The translations under genes and the position numbers were made by a program. This document shows positions 40,289 to 48,353 of a stretch of 64,000 nucleotides of DNA, one piece after another (within the stretch, counting starts at the first letter, position 1; the number at the start of each line of letters is the position of its first letter). The notes beneath the pieces are model-generated. The model saw only the letters and a program-made list of their open reading frames with translations, was not told the origin of the DNA and made no database searches. Source of the stretch: Aurantiacibacter xanthus (GTDB lineage Bacteria; Pseudomonadota; Alphaproteobacteria; Sphingomonadales; Sphingomonadaceae). The stretch spans positions 1-64,000 of the forward strand of contig NZ_QXFM01000015.1 in assembly GCF_003584015.1 (NCBI RefSeq), written 5' to 3'.

Positions 40289-41062
40289 TTAGTAGCGTGG
40301 GCAATTCGGAAGGTAAAGAAGAAACCTCTCACCTGCTTGATGGATTGTCAATGCGTCGCAAATTAACTGCGGGTGAAAAAATATTGGAACAGCTCCCTCG
40401 CTGTAAGAATGCATCATCAATGCACTGTACGAGCCAATAGAATCTTGATGTCTTGACAATTGAAGGTGCTGATCGAAATCGTAATTCTTTAATGCGGCTA
40501 ACATTTCGGCATCAACCTTACGGTACTCTTTCGCATCAATGTCTGAAAATGTGCGGGGAACGAGGTAGGGTGGTATTCGGTGAGCCAAAGCGTGACGATA
40601 TTGAGAAAGGTAATCATACCACTCTGCCAAGTTTGAGACATATTCGTTCAAATCATCGGGCAAAGAACTACGAAATTGCGAGTGATTTGGGCTTAGGCCG
40701 ATTTGTCTTCCTGAAAGCAAATTCCCCTTTTTTCCTCGAACATCACTTTCATGAACCCATATTTGAGATAAATTTTCGAGAGCTCCAAAAACATTTATCA
40801 TAATGCTTTGAATTATGCAGTTTGCAGTATTTAGGGATTGTATAGACGGATTTTCTTCGTGAAGTGGAAGGATATCGAAGACAGTTCGAATGCCATATTC
40901 CACGGTTTTTATACGCCTAGAAAATCCATGAACTGCAAGTTCGCGGCCTCTTTCCGTCCGATAATTCCGTGAGGCGTAGGCTATGAGCAAAGATTGCAGC
41001 TTTTCAATGCAGTCCTCAAGAGAGTCTTCCATCTCCTGAATCTGTTGCACGTCGTAGGCCAT
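40289..41062 (-). CDS. Low-GC HEPN-like protein coupled to parE
   Basis: 257 residues, largely helical, in clearly AT-rich DNA. No signal or membrane segment. Residues 156-161 (RHALAH) give an R-x4-H motif inside a helix preceded by LAEWYDYLSQY, which is the pattern of HEPN domains (often RNases in toxin and defence systems). The rest has no recognisable motif. The ATG at 41062 overlaps the parE stop (TGATG), so it should be translated by coupling. The contrast in composition with parE suggests it was acquired and landed behind parE. Function is not established; HEPN assignment is a motif-level guess. Confidence 0.6.
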   Translation of the reverse strand: MAYDVQQIQEMEDSLEDCIEKLQSLLIAYASRNYRTERGRELAVHGFSRRIKTVEYGIRTVFDILPLHEENPSIQSLNTANCIIQSIMINVFGALENLSQIWVHESDVRGKKGNLLSGRQIGLSPNHSQFRSSLPDDLNEYVSNLAEWYDYLSQYRHALAHRIPPYLVPRTFSDIDAKEYRKVDAEMLAALKNYDFDQHLQLSRHQDSIGSYSALMMHSYSEGAVPIFFHPQLICDALTIHQAGERFLLYLPNCPRY

Positions 41063-43068
41063 CACGCATCAATCATCTCACGATCAATCTCGCCCGCACG
41101 GTTCTGAATAAAGTTGAACCGGTGCTCGGGGTTGCGGCCCATCAGTTGGTCGACCAGCTCCTTCACCGCGAAGCGCTGCTCGTTTTGCTCGGGCAGGGTG
41201 ATCCGCACGAGGCTGCGCGTCTCCGGGGCCATCGTCGTTTCGCGCAATTGGCCGGGGTTCATCTCGCCCAGACCCTTGAAGCGGCTCACCTCGACCTTCT
41301 TGCCCTTGAACGGCCCGTTCTCGATTTCCTGCCGGTGCTCGTCGTCGCGGGCATAGATGCTCTGCTTGTTCGCGGTCAGGCGATAGAGCGGCGGCTGGGC
41401 GAGGTAGAGGTGGCCGCGCCGGACCAGCTCGGGCATTTCCTGAAAGAAGAACGTCATCAGCAGCGTCGCGATATGCGCGCCGTCGACATCGGCGTCGGTC
41501 ATGATGATGATCCGGTCGTAGCGCAGCTGCTCGGGATCGCAGTCCTTGCGGGTACCGCAGCCGAGCGCGAGCGCGAGATCGGCGATTTCGGAGTTGGCGC
41601 GGATCTTGTCGGCGCTGGCGCTGGCGACGTTCAGGATCTTGCCGCGGATCGGCAGGATCGCCTGCGTCTTGCGGTTGCGCGCCTGCTTGGCGCTGCCGCC
41701 CGCGCTGTCGCCCTCGACGATGAACAGCTCGGTCTCGCCTTCGCCGTCGCCCGAACAATCGGTGAGCTTGCCCGGCAGACGCAGCTTCTTCGCGTTGGTG
41801 GCGGTCTTGCGCTTGATCTCGCGTTCCTGCTTCCTCCGCAGGCGCTCGTCCATCCGCTCCATCACCGCGCCCAATAGCGCACGCCCCCGGTCCATGTTGT
41901 CGGACAGGAACATGTCGAAGTGATCGCGCACCGCGTTCTCGACCAGCCTTGCGGCTTCGGGCGAGGTCAGGCGGTCCTTGGTCTGGCTCTGGAACTGCGG
42001 GTCGCGGATGAACACCGAGAGCATGATTTCCGAACCGGTCATCACGTCGTCGGCGGTGATGTCCTTGGCTTTCTTCTGGCTGGTCAGTTCACCGAAAGCC
42101 CGCAGGCCCTTGGTGAGCGCCGCGCGCAGGCCCTGCTCGTGGGTGCCGCCATCGGGGGTGGGCACGGTGTTGCAATACCAACTGGTCGAGCCATCCGACC
42201 ACAAGGGCCAGGCTATCGCCCATTCGACCCGGCCTTGCGATACACCTTCGTCATTGGCGGGAAAGTCCTGATTGCCGGCGAAGAAGTCGGCGGTCACGCA
42301 TTCGCGGGTGCCGACCTGCTCCTTCAGGTGATCGGCAAGGCCGCCGGGGAACTGGAACACGGCCTCGGTCGGCACCTCGTCGCTCGCCAGCGCCGCGGCG
42401 CACTTCCAGCGGATTTCCACGCCCGCAAACAGATAGGCTTTTGAGCGTGCCAGCTTGAACAGACGCTTGGCCGAGAACTTGCGTTCGCCGAAAATCTCCG
42501 GGTCGGGAATGAAGGTGACCGAGGTGCCGCGCCGGTTGGGCGTATCGCCGATCTTGGCGATATTCCCCTTCGGCACGCCCTTGGAAAACTCCTGCGCGTG
42601 GACCTCGCGGTTGCGCGCTACTTCCACCCGTGTCAGCACCGAAAGCGCATTGACCACCGACACGCCGACCCCGTGCAGACCGCCCGAGGTGGCATAGGCC
42701 TTGCCCGAAAACTTGCCGCCCGAGTGCAGCGTGGTGAGGATCACCTCCAGCGTCGACTTGCCGGGAAACTTGGGATGCTCGTCGATCGGCATACCGCGCC
42801 CGTTGTCGGTGATGGTGAGCTTGCCAGCCGTGCCGGGCGGGCCTTCCTCCAGCACCATCTCGATGCGGTTGGCGTGGCCGGCCACAGCCTCGTCCATCGA
42901 GTTGTCGAGCACCTCGGCGGCGAGGTGATGCAAGGCGCGGTCGTCGGTGCCGCCGATATACATGCCGGGACGGCGGCGCACCGGCTCCAGCCCCTCCAGC
43001 ACCTCGATGGAGGAGGAATCGTAGTCACCGCTGGTGGCCGGGGCACTGTCGAACAGGTTATCGCTCAT
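41062..43068 (-). CDS. parE: DNA topoisomerase IV subunit B
   Basis: 668 residues of the ATPase subunit that, with ParC, decatenates daughter chromosomes. GHKL ATPase motifs: VLDNSMDEA, DNGRGMPID and GGLHGVGVSVVNAL. TOPRIM region: EGDSAGGSAKQARNRKTQAI and MTDADVDGAHI, with the Asp pair for Mg. The ParE-type length and the absence of the GyrB insertion favour ParE. It starts at 43068 and is followed in coupled fashion by the low-GC HEPN-like gene. The penicillin-binding-protein-activator gene lies 75 bases upstream. Confidence 0.95.
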   Translation of the reverse strand: MSDNLFDSAPATSGDYDSSSIEVLEGLEPVRRRPGMYIGGTDDRALHHLAAEVLDNSMDEAVAGHANRIEMVLEEGPPGTAGKLTITDNGRGMPIDEHPKFPGKSTLEVILTTLHSGGKFSGKAYATSGGLHGVGVSVVNALSVLTRVEVARNREVHAQEFSKGVPKGNIAKIGDTPNRRGTSVTFIPDPEIFGERKFSAKRLFKLARSKAYLFAGVEIRWKCAAALASDEVPTEAVFQFPGGLADHLKEQVGTRECVTADFFAGNQDFPANDEGVSQGRVEWAIAWPLWSDGSTSWYCNTVPTPDGGTHEQGLRAALTKGLRAFGELTSQKKAKDITADDVMTGSEIMLSVFIRDPQFQSQTKDRLTSPEAARLVENAVRDHFDMFLSDNMDRGRALLGAVMERMDERLRRKQEREIKRKTATNAKKLRLPGKLTDCSGDGEGETELFIVEGDSAGGSAKQARNRKTQAILPIRGKILNVASASADKIRANSEIADLALALGCGTRKDCDPEQLRYDRIIIMTDADVDGAHIATLLMTFFFQEMPELVRRGHLYLAQPPLYRLTANKQSIYARDDEHRQEIENGPFKGKKVEVSRFKGLGEMNPGQLRETTMAPETRSLVRITLPEQNEQRFAVKELVDQLMGRNPEHRFNFIQNRAGEIDREMIDA

Positions 43069-43143
43069 AAGAGCGACTATAGGGCGTAGCGATTCCCGGC
43101 CACAAGCGGGTCAGAACATTTTTCCGACCCGCAAATGCTGTTA

Positions 43144-44304
43144 TCAAAAGCGCGTCGGGGCCGGATCGGCCACCGAGAAGGTGCCGTTGCCGACCTGGCG
43201 CACTTCCATCGCCCGCTCGCCCACGCCGGTGCCGAGGAAGCGGAATGCCCCGTCGAGCCCGATGAAGCCGCCATCGTCGGTCAGGCGTTCGGTGGGGAAA
43301 CGGGTGCCGGGGCGCCAGTCGCGCGCGATCCGCAGCGACAGCAGCACCGCGTCGTAGCCGAGCGTCGAGATGCGATAGGGCTGCGCGCCGAAGCGGCTCT
43401 CGTAGCTCTGGGCGAACTGGCGATAGCGTTCGTCGGGCACGGCGGCGAACCATGCGCCGCGCATCTGCGCGTTCTGCGTCAGCGAGATATCACCCGCCCA
43501 CAGCTCGGTGCCGATCAGCGAGGGCAGGGCTGCGCCCGCATCCTTCAGCTCGGCTGCGGCCATGATCGCGAGGCGCGCGCCGTCGCCGATCAGCACGGTG
43601 TCGTAGCCGCCGCGCTCGCGCAGACGGCCTGCCGCGCTGATGATCGAGCGGTTGCCCCGGTCGAAGCGCTCGAACGTCACCAGCCGGGCATTGCGCGTTT
43701 CGAGCGAGAGGCGCAGCGCAGCCAGCACCCGGTCGCCATATTCCCCCGAGGGCACCAGCGCGGCGAAGTTGCGCGCACCCTGATCGATGGCGAAGTTGGC
43801 GGTACGCGCGACCGACTGCTCGGGCGCGTGGCCCATCACGAACACGTCGGAACGGGCGACGGAGATGTCGTTGGAGAAGGTGATCAGCGGCACCTGAGCG
43901 GGCCGTGCCTGCGCCAGCACCGCGCCGACATTGTCGCGCAGCAGCGGGCCGAGGATCAGCTTGTTGCCGTCGGCCAATGCGCGGCGAGCGGCGCTTTCGG
44001 CCCCGCCGGCGGTGTCGTAGGTGGTGATCCGCAGGCTATCGGCGCCGGTGTCGAGCAGGGCCATGGTGGTGGCATTGGCAATCGACTGGCCGACTTCGCC
44101 GTTGGTGCCCGACAACGGCACCAGCAGCGCGACGCGGTGGCGGGCCTCGTCGGTGGGCAGGGACTCTGCATCGGGCAGGCCGGCATTCGGGTTTTCGACC
44201 GGCGGTGCACGATCGACCGTTCCGCCGCCGGGGATGACCTGACAGGCCGCCAGCGTGAGCGTAGCCATGGCCACTGCAAGACTGCGCTTCAAATACCCAA
44301 ACAT
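43144..44304 (-). CDS. Penicillin-binding protein activator-like lipoprotein (LpoA-like)
   Basis: 386 residues. The leader SLAVAMATLTLAACQVIPG contains a lipobox with Cys, so it is an outer-membrane lipoprotein. The mature part has the periplasmic-binding (type I) fold of the LpoA C-terminal domain, as in ARHRVALLVPLSGTNGEVGQ and the YDTAGGAESAARRA segment. LpoA activates the class A penicillin-binding protein PBP1a in E. coli. The N-terminal TPR part of E. coli LpoA is missing, as is usual in alphaproteobacteria. It is divergent from rsmI with 27 bases between starts, a common arrangement. Confidence 0.88.
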   Translation of the reverse strand: MFGYLKRSLAVAMATLTLAACQVIPGGGTVDRAPPVENPNAGLPDAESLPTDEARHRVALLVPLSGTNGEVGQSIANATTMALLDTGADSLRITTYDTAGGAESAARRALADGNKLILGPLLRDNVGAVLAQARPAQVPLITFSNDISVARSDVFVMGHAPEQSVARTANFAIDQGARNFAALVPSGEYGDRVLAALRLSLETRNARLVTFERFDRGNRSIISAAGRLRERGGYDTVLIGDGARLAIMAAAELKDAGAALPSLIGTELWAGDISLTQNAQMRGAWFAAVPDERYRQFAQSYESRFGAQPYRISTLGYDAVLLSLRIARDWRPGTRFPTERLTDDGGFIGLDGAFRFLGTGVGERAMEVRQVGNGTFSVADPAPTRF

Positions 44305-44331
44305 TGCTTGTCGTCTCCGCCAATTCTGGTC

Positions 44332-45210
44332 ATGACCGCGCCTGTGATCGACTATCCGACAGACGCGGCAAGCTCCGAACCCGATGCTCTAGCTGCGGGG
44401 CTGTATATTGTCGCCACCCCGATTGGCAATCTTGGCGACATCACTCTGCGCGCGATCCGGGTGCTGACGGCCTGCGATCTGGTCGCCTGCGAGGATACGC
44501 GGGTGACCGGCAAACTGCTGAACCACCTCGGTATTGCGAAAAAGATGTGGCGCTATGATGATCATAGCGAAGCGGGCACACGCGCCGGGCTGGTCGAGCG
44601 GATGCGGGTGGGGCCGGTGGCGCTGGTGTCGGATGCGGGGATGCCGCTGGTGTCCGATCCGGGCTATCGTCTGGTCGAGGATGCCCGCGCGGCGGGTGTG
44701 GCGGTCACGGTGGTGCCGGGGGCTAGTGCGCCGCTCACCGCGCTGGCGCTGTCGGGTATGCCGAACGACCGGTTTTTGTTCGCCGGTTTCCTTCCCGCGA
44801 AAGACAAGGCGCGCGGCGAGGTTCTGGCCGAGCTGGCCCCGGTGCAGACCACGCTGATCTTTTTCGAGACCGCGCCGCGCTTGGGGAAAAGTCTTGCCGC
44901 GATCGCCGAGCTGCTGCCGGGCCGCGAGGTGGCCGTCGCGCGCGAGCTGACCAAGTTCTACGAGGAATGCCAGCGCGGGAGCGCCGCCGATGTGCTCGCC
45001 CATTTCGAGGCGCATCCGCCCAAGGGAGAGATTGTGCTGCTGGTCGGCCCGCCAGTCGAGGTCGAGCCAAGCGCCGACGATGCCGAGGCGATGTTGCGCG
45101 ACCTTTTGAAGACTGAAAAGCCCTCGCGCGCGGCGGGCGAGGTGGCCAAGGCGACCGGGCTTGACCGCAAGGCGCTCTATGCCCGCGCCATGGAGCTGAA
45201 AGGCGAATGA
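44332..45210 (+). CDS. rsmI: 16S rRNA 2'-O-methyltransferase RsmI
   Basis: 292 residues of the tetrapyrrole-methylase-fold enzyme that methylates the ribose of C1402 in 16S rRNA. Diagnostic sequences: YIVATPIGNLGDITLRA, CEDTRVTGKLL, SDAGMPLVSDPGYRLV and FFETAPRLG. I use the ATG at 44332; upstream in-frame sequence overlaps the divergent lpoA-like gene. Its TGA overlaps the yraN start (ATGA), so the two are coupled. Confidence 0.96.
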   Translation: MTAPVIDYPTDAASSEPDALAAGLYIVATPIGNLGDITLRAIRVLTACDLVACEDTRVTGKLLNHLGIAKKMWRYDDHSEAGTRAGLVERMRVGPVALVSDAGMPLVSDPGYRLVEDARAAGVAVTVVPGASAPLTALALSGMPNDRFLFAGFLPAKDKARGEVLAELAPVQTTLIFFETAPRLGKSLAAIAELLPGREVAVARELTKFYEECQRGSAADVLAHFEAHPPKGEIVLLVGPPVEVEPSADDAEAMLRDLLKTEKPSRAAGEVAKATGLDRKALYARAMELKGE

Positions 45211-45557
45211 AGCGCCAGCTGGCCGAGGCGCGCGGTCGGCAGGCCGAGGATGCGGCGGCGCTGTTTCTGGAGGCTCAGGGTTTCGAGATCGTCGCCCGCC
45301 GGGTGAAGGTAAAGGTCGGCGAGATCGACCTTGTCGCCCGCACGCCGGGGCTGGTGGTGTTCGCCGAAGTAAAGTTCCGCCGCACCGAGGCCGACCTCGA
45401 CCTTGCCATCGACGAGCGCCGCCTTGCGCGGGTGGCGGCGGCGGTGGAGGCGGTCGCGCATGACTATGCCGCTGGCGGAGAAGATATCAGGATCGACGTG
45501 ATCCTCCTTGCGCCGGGCGCTGAGCCTCGCCACATCGTCAACGCCTGGATGCCTTGA
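45207..45557 (+). CDS. yraN: UPF0102/YraN-family nuclease-like protein
   Basis: 116 residues of the UPF0102 family with an endonuclease-like fold. The core is YARGRQAED-like GRQAEDAAALFLEA, then VGEIDLVAR with the acidic Glu/Asp pair, and FAEVKFRR, the E-x-K half of the catalytic motif. It is the second gene of the rsmI unit, the standard arrangement in proteobacteria. The precise role is unknown; the fold suggests DNA or RNA cleavage. Confidence 0.92.
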   Translation: MKRQLAEARGRQAEDAAALFLEAQGFEIVARRVKVKVGEIDLVARTPGLVVFAEVKFRRTEADLDLAIDERRLARVAAAVEAVAHDYAAGGEDIRIDVILLAPGAEPRHIVNAWMP

Positions 45558-45575
45558 GCTGGGCTCCAGCACCCA

Positions 45576-45680
45576 CACCCGCTCATCCTGAGCTTGTCGA
45601 AGGATAGGCACAACCCTAAGCCAGCCATGGGGCCAGTGTCGCGGCCATGCTTCGACAGGCTCAGCATGAGCGGGCGTTGG
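45576..45680. repeat. Palindromic repeat, CCTGAGCTTGTCGAAGG family (copy 4)
   Basis: Inverted arms near 45577-45605 and 45648-45673 share CTGAGCTTGTCGAAG and CTTCGACAGGCTCAG. It lies between yraN and gshB and may separate the two transcription units. Confidence 0.8.
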
Positions 45681-45701
45681 AAATGAAGCCGGAGTAAAAT
45701 C

Positions 45702-46667
45702 ATGCCCTTGCGTGTAGCCGTCCAGATGGACCCGCTGGAAACGATCAACATCGCCGGGGATTCGAGCTTCGCCCTGATGCTTGCGGCGCAGGCGCGCGGG
45801 CACGAGGTGTTCCACTACGATGTCGCCACGCTCGGCTATGACGAGGGGCGGATCATCGCCTGGGGCCACCCGGTGACGCTGCGGCCCGAGGTGGGCAACC
45901 ACTTCACCAAGGGCGAGAAGCGCCGCCTCGATCTGGCCGAGGATATCGACGTGATCCTGATGCGGCAGGACCCGCCGTTTCACCTCGGCTATATCAGCGC
46001 CGCGCTACTGCTCGACCGGCTGAAGGGCCAGACGCTCGTCTCGAACGACCCGCGCGAGGTGATCAACGCGCCGGAAAAAATGTTCGTTCTCGACTATGCG
46101 CGGTTCATGCCGCCGACGCTGGTCACGCGGCAGCTCGACGACGTGCGCGCCTTTATCGACAAGCACGGCGCGGTGGTGGTGAAGCCGCTCCACGGCAACG
46201 GCGGCAAGGCGATCTTCAAGCTCGACGCCGAGGGCACCAACCTCTCGGCGCTGTTCGAGGTGTTCAACCAGACCTGGCCCGAGCCGCATATGGTCCAGCC
46301 GTTCCTCCCCAGCGTGGCGCAGGGCGACAAGCGCATCGTGCTGGTCGATGGCGAATATGCAGGGGCCATCAACCGCAAGCCGGGTGTGGGCGAGTTCCGC
46401 AGCAACCTGGCCCAAGGCGGCTCCGCCGAGGCGACCGGGCTGACCGCGCGCGAGGAGGAAATCTGCGCTGCGATGGGTCCGGAGCTGAAACGGCGCGGGC
46501 TCGTGTTCGTGGGCATCGACGTGATCGGCGGCGAGTACCTCACCGAGATCAACGTCACCAGCCCGACCGGGATCGTCGCCATCGACAGGTTCAACGGCAC
46601 CGACACGGCTGGCCGCATCTGGGATGCGCTCGAACGCCGCCATGCCGAAATGCTGGCCGCAGCCTGA
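45702..46667 (+). CDS. gshB: Glutathione synthetase
   Basis: 321 residues of the ATP-grasp enzyme that joins gamma-glutamylcysteine to glycine. Segments: MDPLETINIAGDSSF near the N-terminus, LMRQDPPFHLGYI, VVVKPLHGNGGKAIF (ATP-binding Lys and glycine loop) and EINVTSPTGIVAIDR (Mg site). The length is standard. It supplies glutathione, the cofactor that the LigF-like GST at 39.5 kb needs. It starts just after a palindromic repeat. Confidence 0.96.
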   Translation: MPLRVAVQMDPLETINIAGDSSFALMLAAQARGHEVFHYDVATLGYDEGRIIAWGHPVTLRPEVGNHFTKGEKRRLDLAEDIDVILMRQDPPFHLGYISAALLLDRLKGQTLVSNDPREVINAPEKMFVLDYARFMPPTLVTRQLDDVRAFIDKHGAVVVKPLHGNGGKAIFKLDAEGTNLSALFEVFNQTWPEPHMVQPFLPSVAQGDKRIVLVDGEYAGAINRKPGVGEFRSNLAQGGSAEATGLTAREEEICAAMGPELKRRGLVFVGIDVIGGEYLTEINVTSPTGIVAIDRFNGTDTAGRIWDALERRHAEMLAAA

Positions 46668-46699
46668 GAACTTCCGCGCCTCTCGCGCATTCCTAAGCC

Positions 46700-47305
46700 A
46701 TGGCAGAACTCATTATCCGGGCAATCGAGCAGGGCGGCTATCTCGGCATCTTCCTGCTGATGGCACTCGAGAATGTCATCCCGCCGGTCCCCTCCGAGGT
46801 GATCATGGGCGTGGGCGGGGTGCTGGTGAACCGCGGGAGCATGGCGTTCTGGCCGCTGTTGCTGATTGGCACGGTAGGTTCGCTGGTGGGCAACTGGTTC
46901 TGGTACTGGATCGGTGACACCTGGGCGCGCCACCGGCTTGAGCCTTTCGTCGAACGCTGGGGGCGCTGGCTGACGATGGAGTGGGAGGACGTCGAGAAGG
47001 CGCAGTCGTACTTCAAGAAGCATGGCCACTGGGTGGTGTTCTTCCTGCGCTTCTCGCCCTTCCTGCGCACGATCATCTCGCTGCCAGCGGGGCTGGCGCA
47101 TATGCCGAAGTGGAAGTTTGCGGTGTTCACCTTCGCCGGATCGCTGGTGTGGAACGCGCTGCTGATCAAGGGCGGCGAGTGGCTCGGGCACTGGCTGGCC
47201 GATTCGCAGGAATGGCTCGGCTATATCCTGCTGGGCTGCATCGTGGTGATGCTGGTGGGGTATGGTTATCGTGTGATCACATGGAAGCCGCGCGCTGAGC
47301 GTTAG
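46700..47305 (+). CDS. DedA-family membrane protein
   Basis: 201 residues with at least four hydrophobic segments. The DedA signature is E-NVIPPVPSEVIM near residue 24, followed by GTVGSLVGNWFWYWIG and the amphipathic RFSPFLRTIISLPAGLAHMP with Arg in the re-entrant region. Known members flip undecaprenyl phosphate or phosphatidylethanolamine, or affect membrane homeostasis; the substrate here is unknown. It follows gshB by 32 bases. Confidence 0.88.
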   Translation: MAELIIRAIEQGGYLGIFLLMALENVIPPVPSEVIMGVGGVLVNRGSMAFWPLLLIGTVGSLVGNWFWYWIGDTWARHRLEPFVERWGRWLTMEWEDVEKAQSYFKKHGHWVVFFLRFSPFLRTIISLPAGLAHMPKWKFAVFTFAGSLVWNALLIKGGEWLGHWLADSQEWLGYILLGCIVVMLVGYGYRVITWKPRAER

Positions 47306-47336
47306 AGTCTCAGGGCATTAACCCAGTTCCGCCTTG

Positions 47337-47432
47337 CTCCCCTCCCCTTGGGGAGGGGCTGGGGGGTGGGGGTTCGACGCTTGCTTGCGCGGAACCCCCA
47401 TCCCAACCCTTCCCCAAGGGGAAGGGCTTTGC
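47337..47432. repeat. Paired GC-rich hairpin repeat (CCCCTCCCC family)
   Basis: It opens with CTCCCCTCCCC-TTG-GGGAGGGG and closes with CCTTCCCC-AA-GGGGAAGG; GGGGGGTGGGGGTTC and GAACCCCCATCCC pair between them. This layout matches the glyS insertion at 25734. It lies between the convergent dedA-like and xerC genes. Confidence 0.85.
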
Positions 47433-47456
47433 AATTCGATGCTATCTCTTCCTGCC

Positions 47457-48353
47457 CTAATCCCGCTCCCTCGGATGGGCGGCGCGGTAGGTCTCCAGCA
47501 TCTGCGCCGCATCGACCCGCGTATAGATCTGCGTCGAACCGAGGCTGGCGTGGCCGAGCAGTTCCTGCAGACTGCGCAGGTCCGCCCCGGCGCTGAGCAG
47601 GTGGGTGGCGAATGAGTGGCGCAGCGCATGGGGTGTGGCGCTGGAAGGCAGACCCAGAGCCTTGCGCGCCCGCGCCATGGCCTTCTGCACCATGCCCTGC
47701 GCCAGCGGACCACCCTTCGCCCCGCGAAACAGCGGCTCCTTGGCTGTCAGCGGGTAGGGGCAGGCCCTGGCATAGGCCGCCACCGCCTCGCGCACGACGG
47801 GCAGCAAGGGGACCAGCCGCTGCTTCGCGCCCTTGCCGGTGATCGTCACCGTTTCGCCGAGCGGGAGCATGTCGCCGGTCAGCGACAGTGCCTCGGCGAT
47901 GCGCATTCCCGCGCCGTACATCAGCAGCAGCACGGCAGCGTCGCGCAGGCCGATCCATTCGTCCCTGGCATCGGCGGCGACCAGATCGGCGATATTCGAA
48001 ATGTCATCGGGCGTAACGGGTCGGGGCAAGCCCTTCTTCAGCCTCGGACCACGCATCCGGGGTGCATCACCCGGCTCGCCGCCCGATTGTTCGCGCGCAT
48101 AGGCGATCAGCGCCTTCAGCGCCGACAGCTCGCGCGCCGCCGAGGCATTGCCGATTCCCTCGGCCCGGCGCACGGCGAGATGGGCGCGCAGCTCACGCGC
48201 CTCCAGCGCAGCGACCTCGGCCCAGCCGGTGACATCATGTTCGCGCAGCAACCGCTCCGCCGCCGCGACATAGGCGCGCACCGTATGCGGCGAGCGACGG
48301 CGGGCAAGCGCGAGGTGGTCACGCCATTGTTCGAGCAGGTCGTGCCGCGTCAT
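47457..48353 (-). CDS. xerC: Tyrosine recombinase XerC
   Basis: 298 residues of the chromosome-dimer resolving recombinase. The SAM-like N-terminal domain starts MTRHDLLEQWRDHLAL. The catalytic set is complete: Arg in YGAGMRIAEAL, Lys in TGKGAKQR, His-x-x-Arg in HALRHSFATHLL, and the His and Tyr in GHASLGSTQIYTRV. It acts with XerD at dif. The ATG at 48353 overlaps the hemW stop by four bases. It is the last gene of the five-gene operon rph-ycxB-rdgB-hemW-xerC. Confidence 0.94.
   Translation of the reverse strand: MTRHDLLEQWRDHLALARRRSPHTVRAYVAAAERLLREHDVTGWAEVAALEARELRAHLAVRRAEGIGNASAARELSALKALIAYAREQSGGEPGDAPRMRGPRLKKGLPRPVTPDDISNIADLVAADARDEWIGLRDAAVLLLMYGAGMRIAEALSLTGDMLPLGETVTITGKGAKQRLVPLLPVVREAVAAYARACPYPLTAKEPLFRGAKGGPLAQGMVQKAMARARKALGLPSSATPHALRHSFATHLLSAGADLRSLQELLGHASLGSTQIYTRVDAAQMLETYRAAHPRERD

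Noticed and set aside
40204-40440. Small plus-strand open frame of 78 codons after the GST gene
   Set aside because: It overlaps the 3' end of the low-GC HEPN-like gene on the other strand, has no ribosome binding site and no recognisable family.
43135-44331. Upstream extension of rsmI over the LpoA-like gene
   Set aside because: These residues are antisense to the lipoprotein gene, and the RsmI family starts near 44332.
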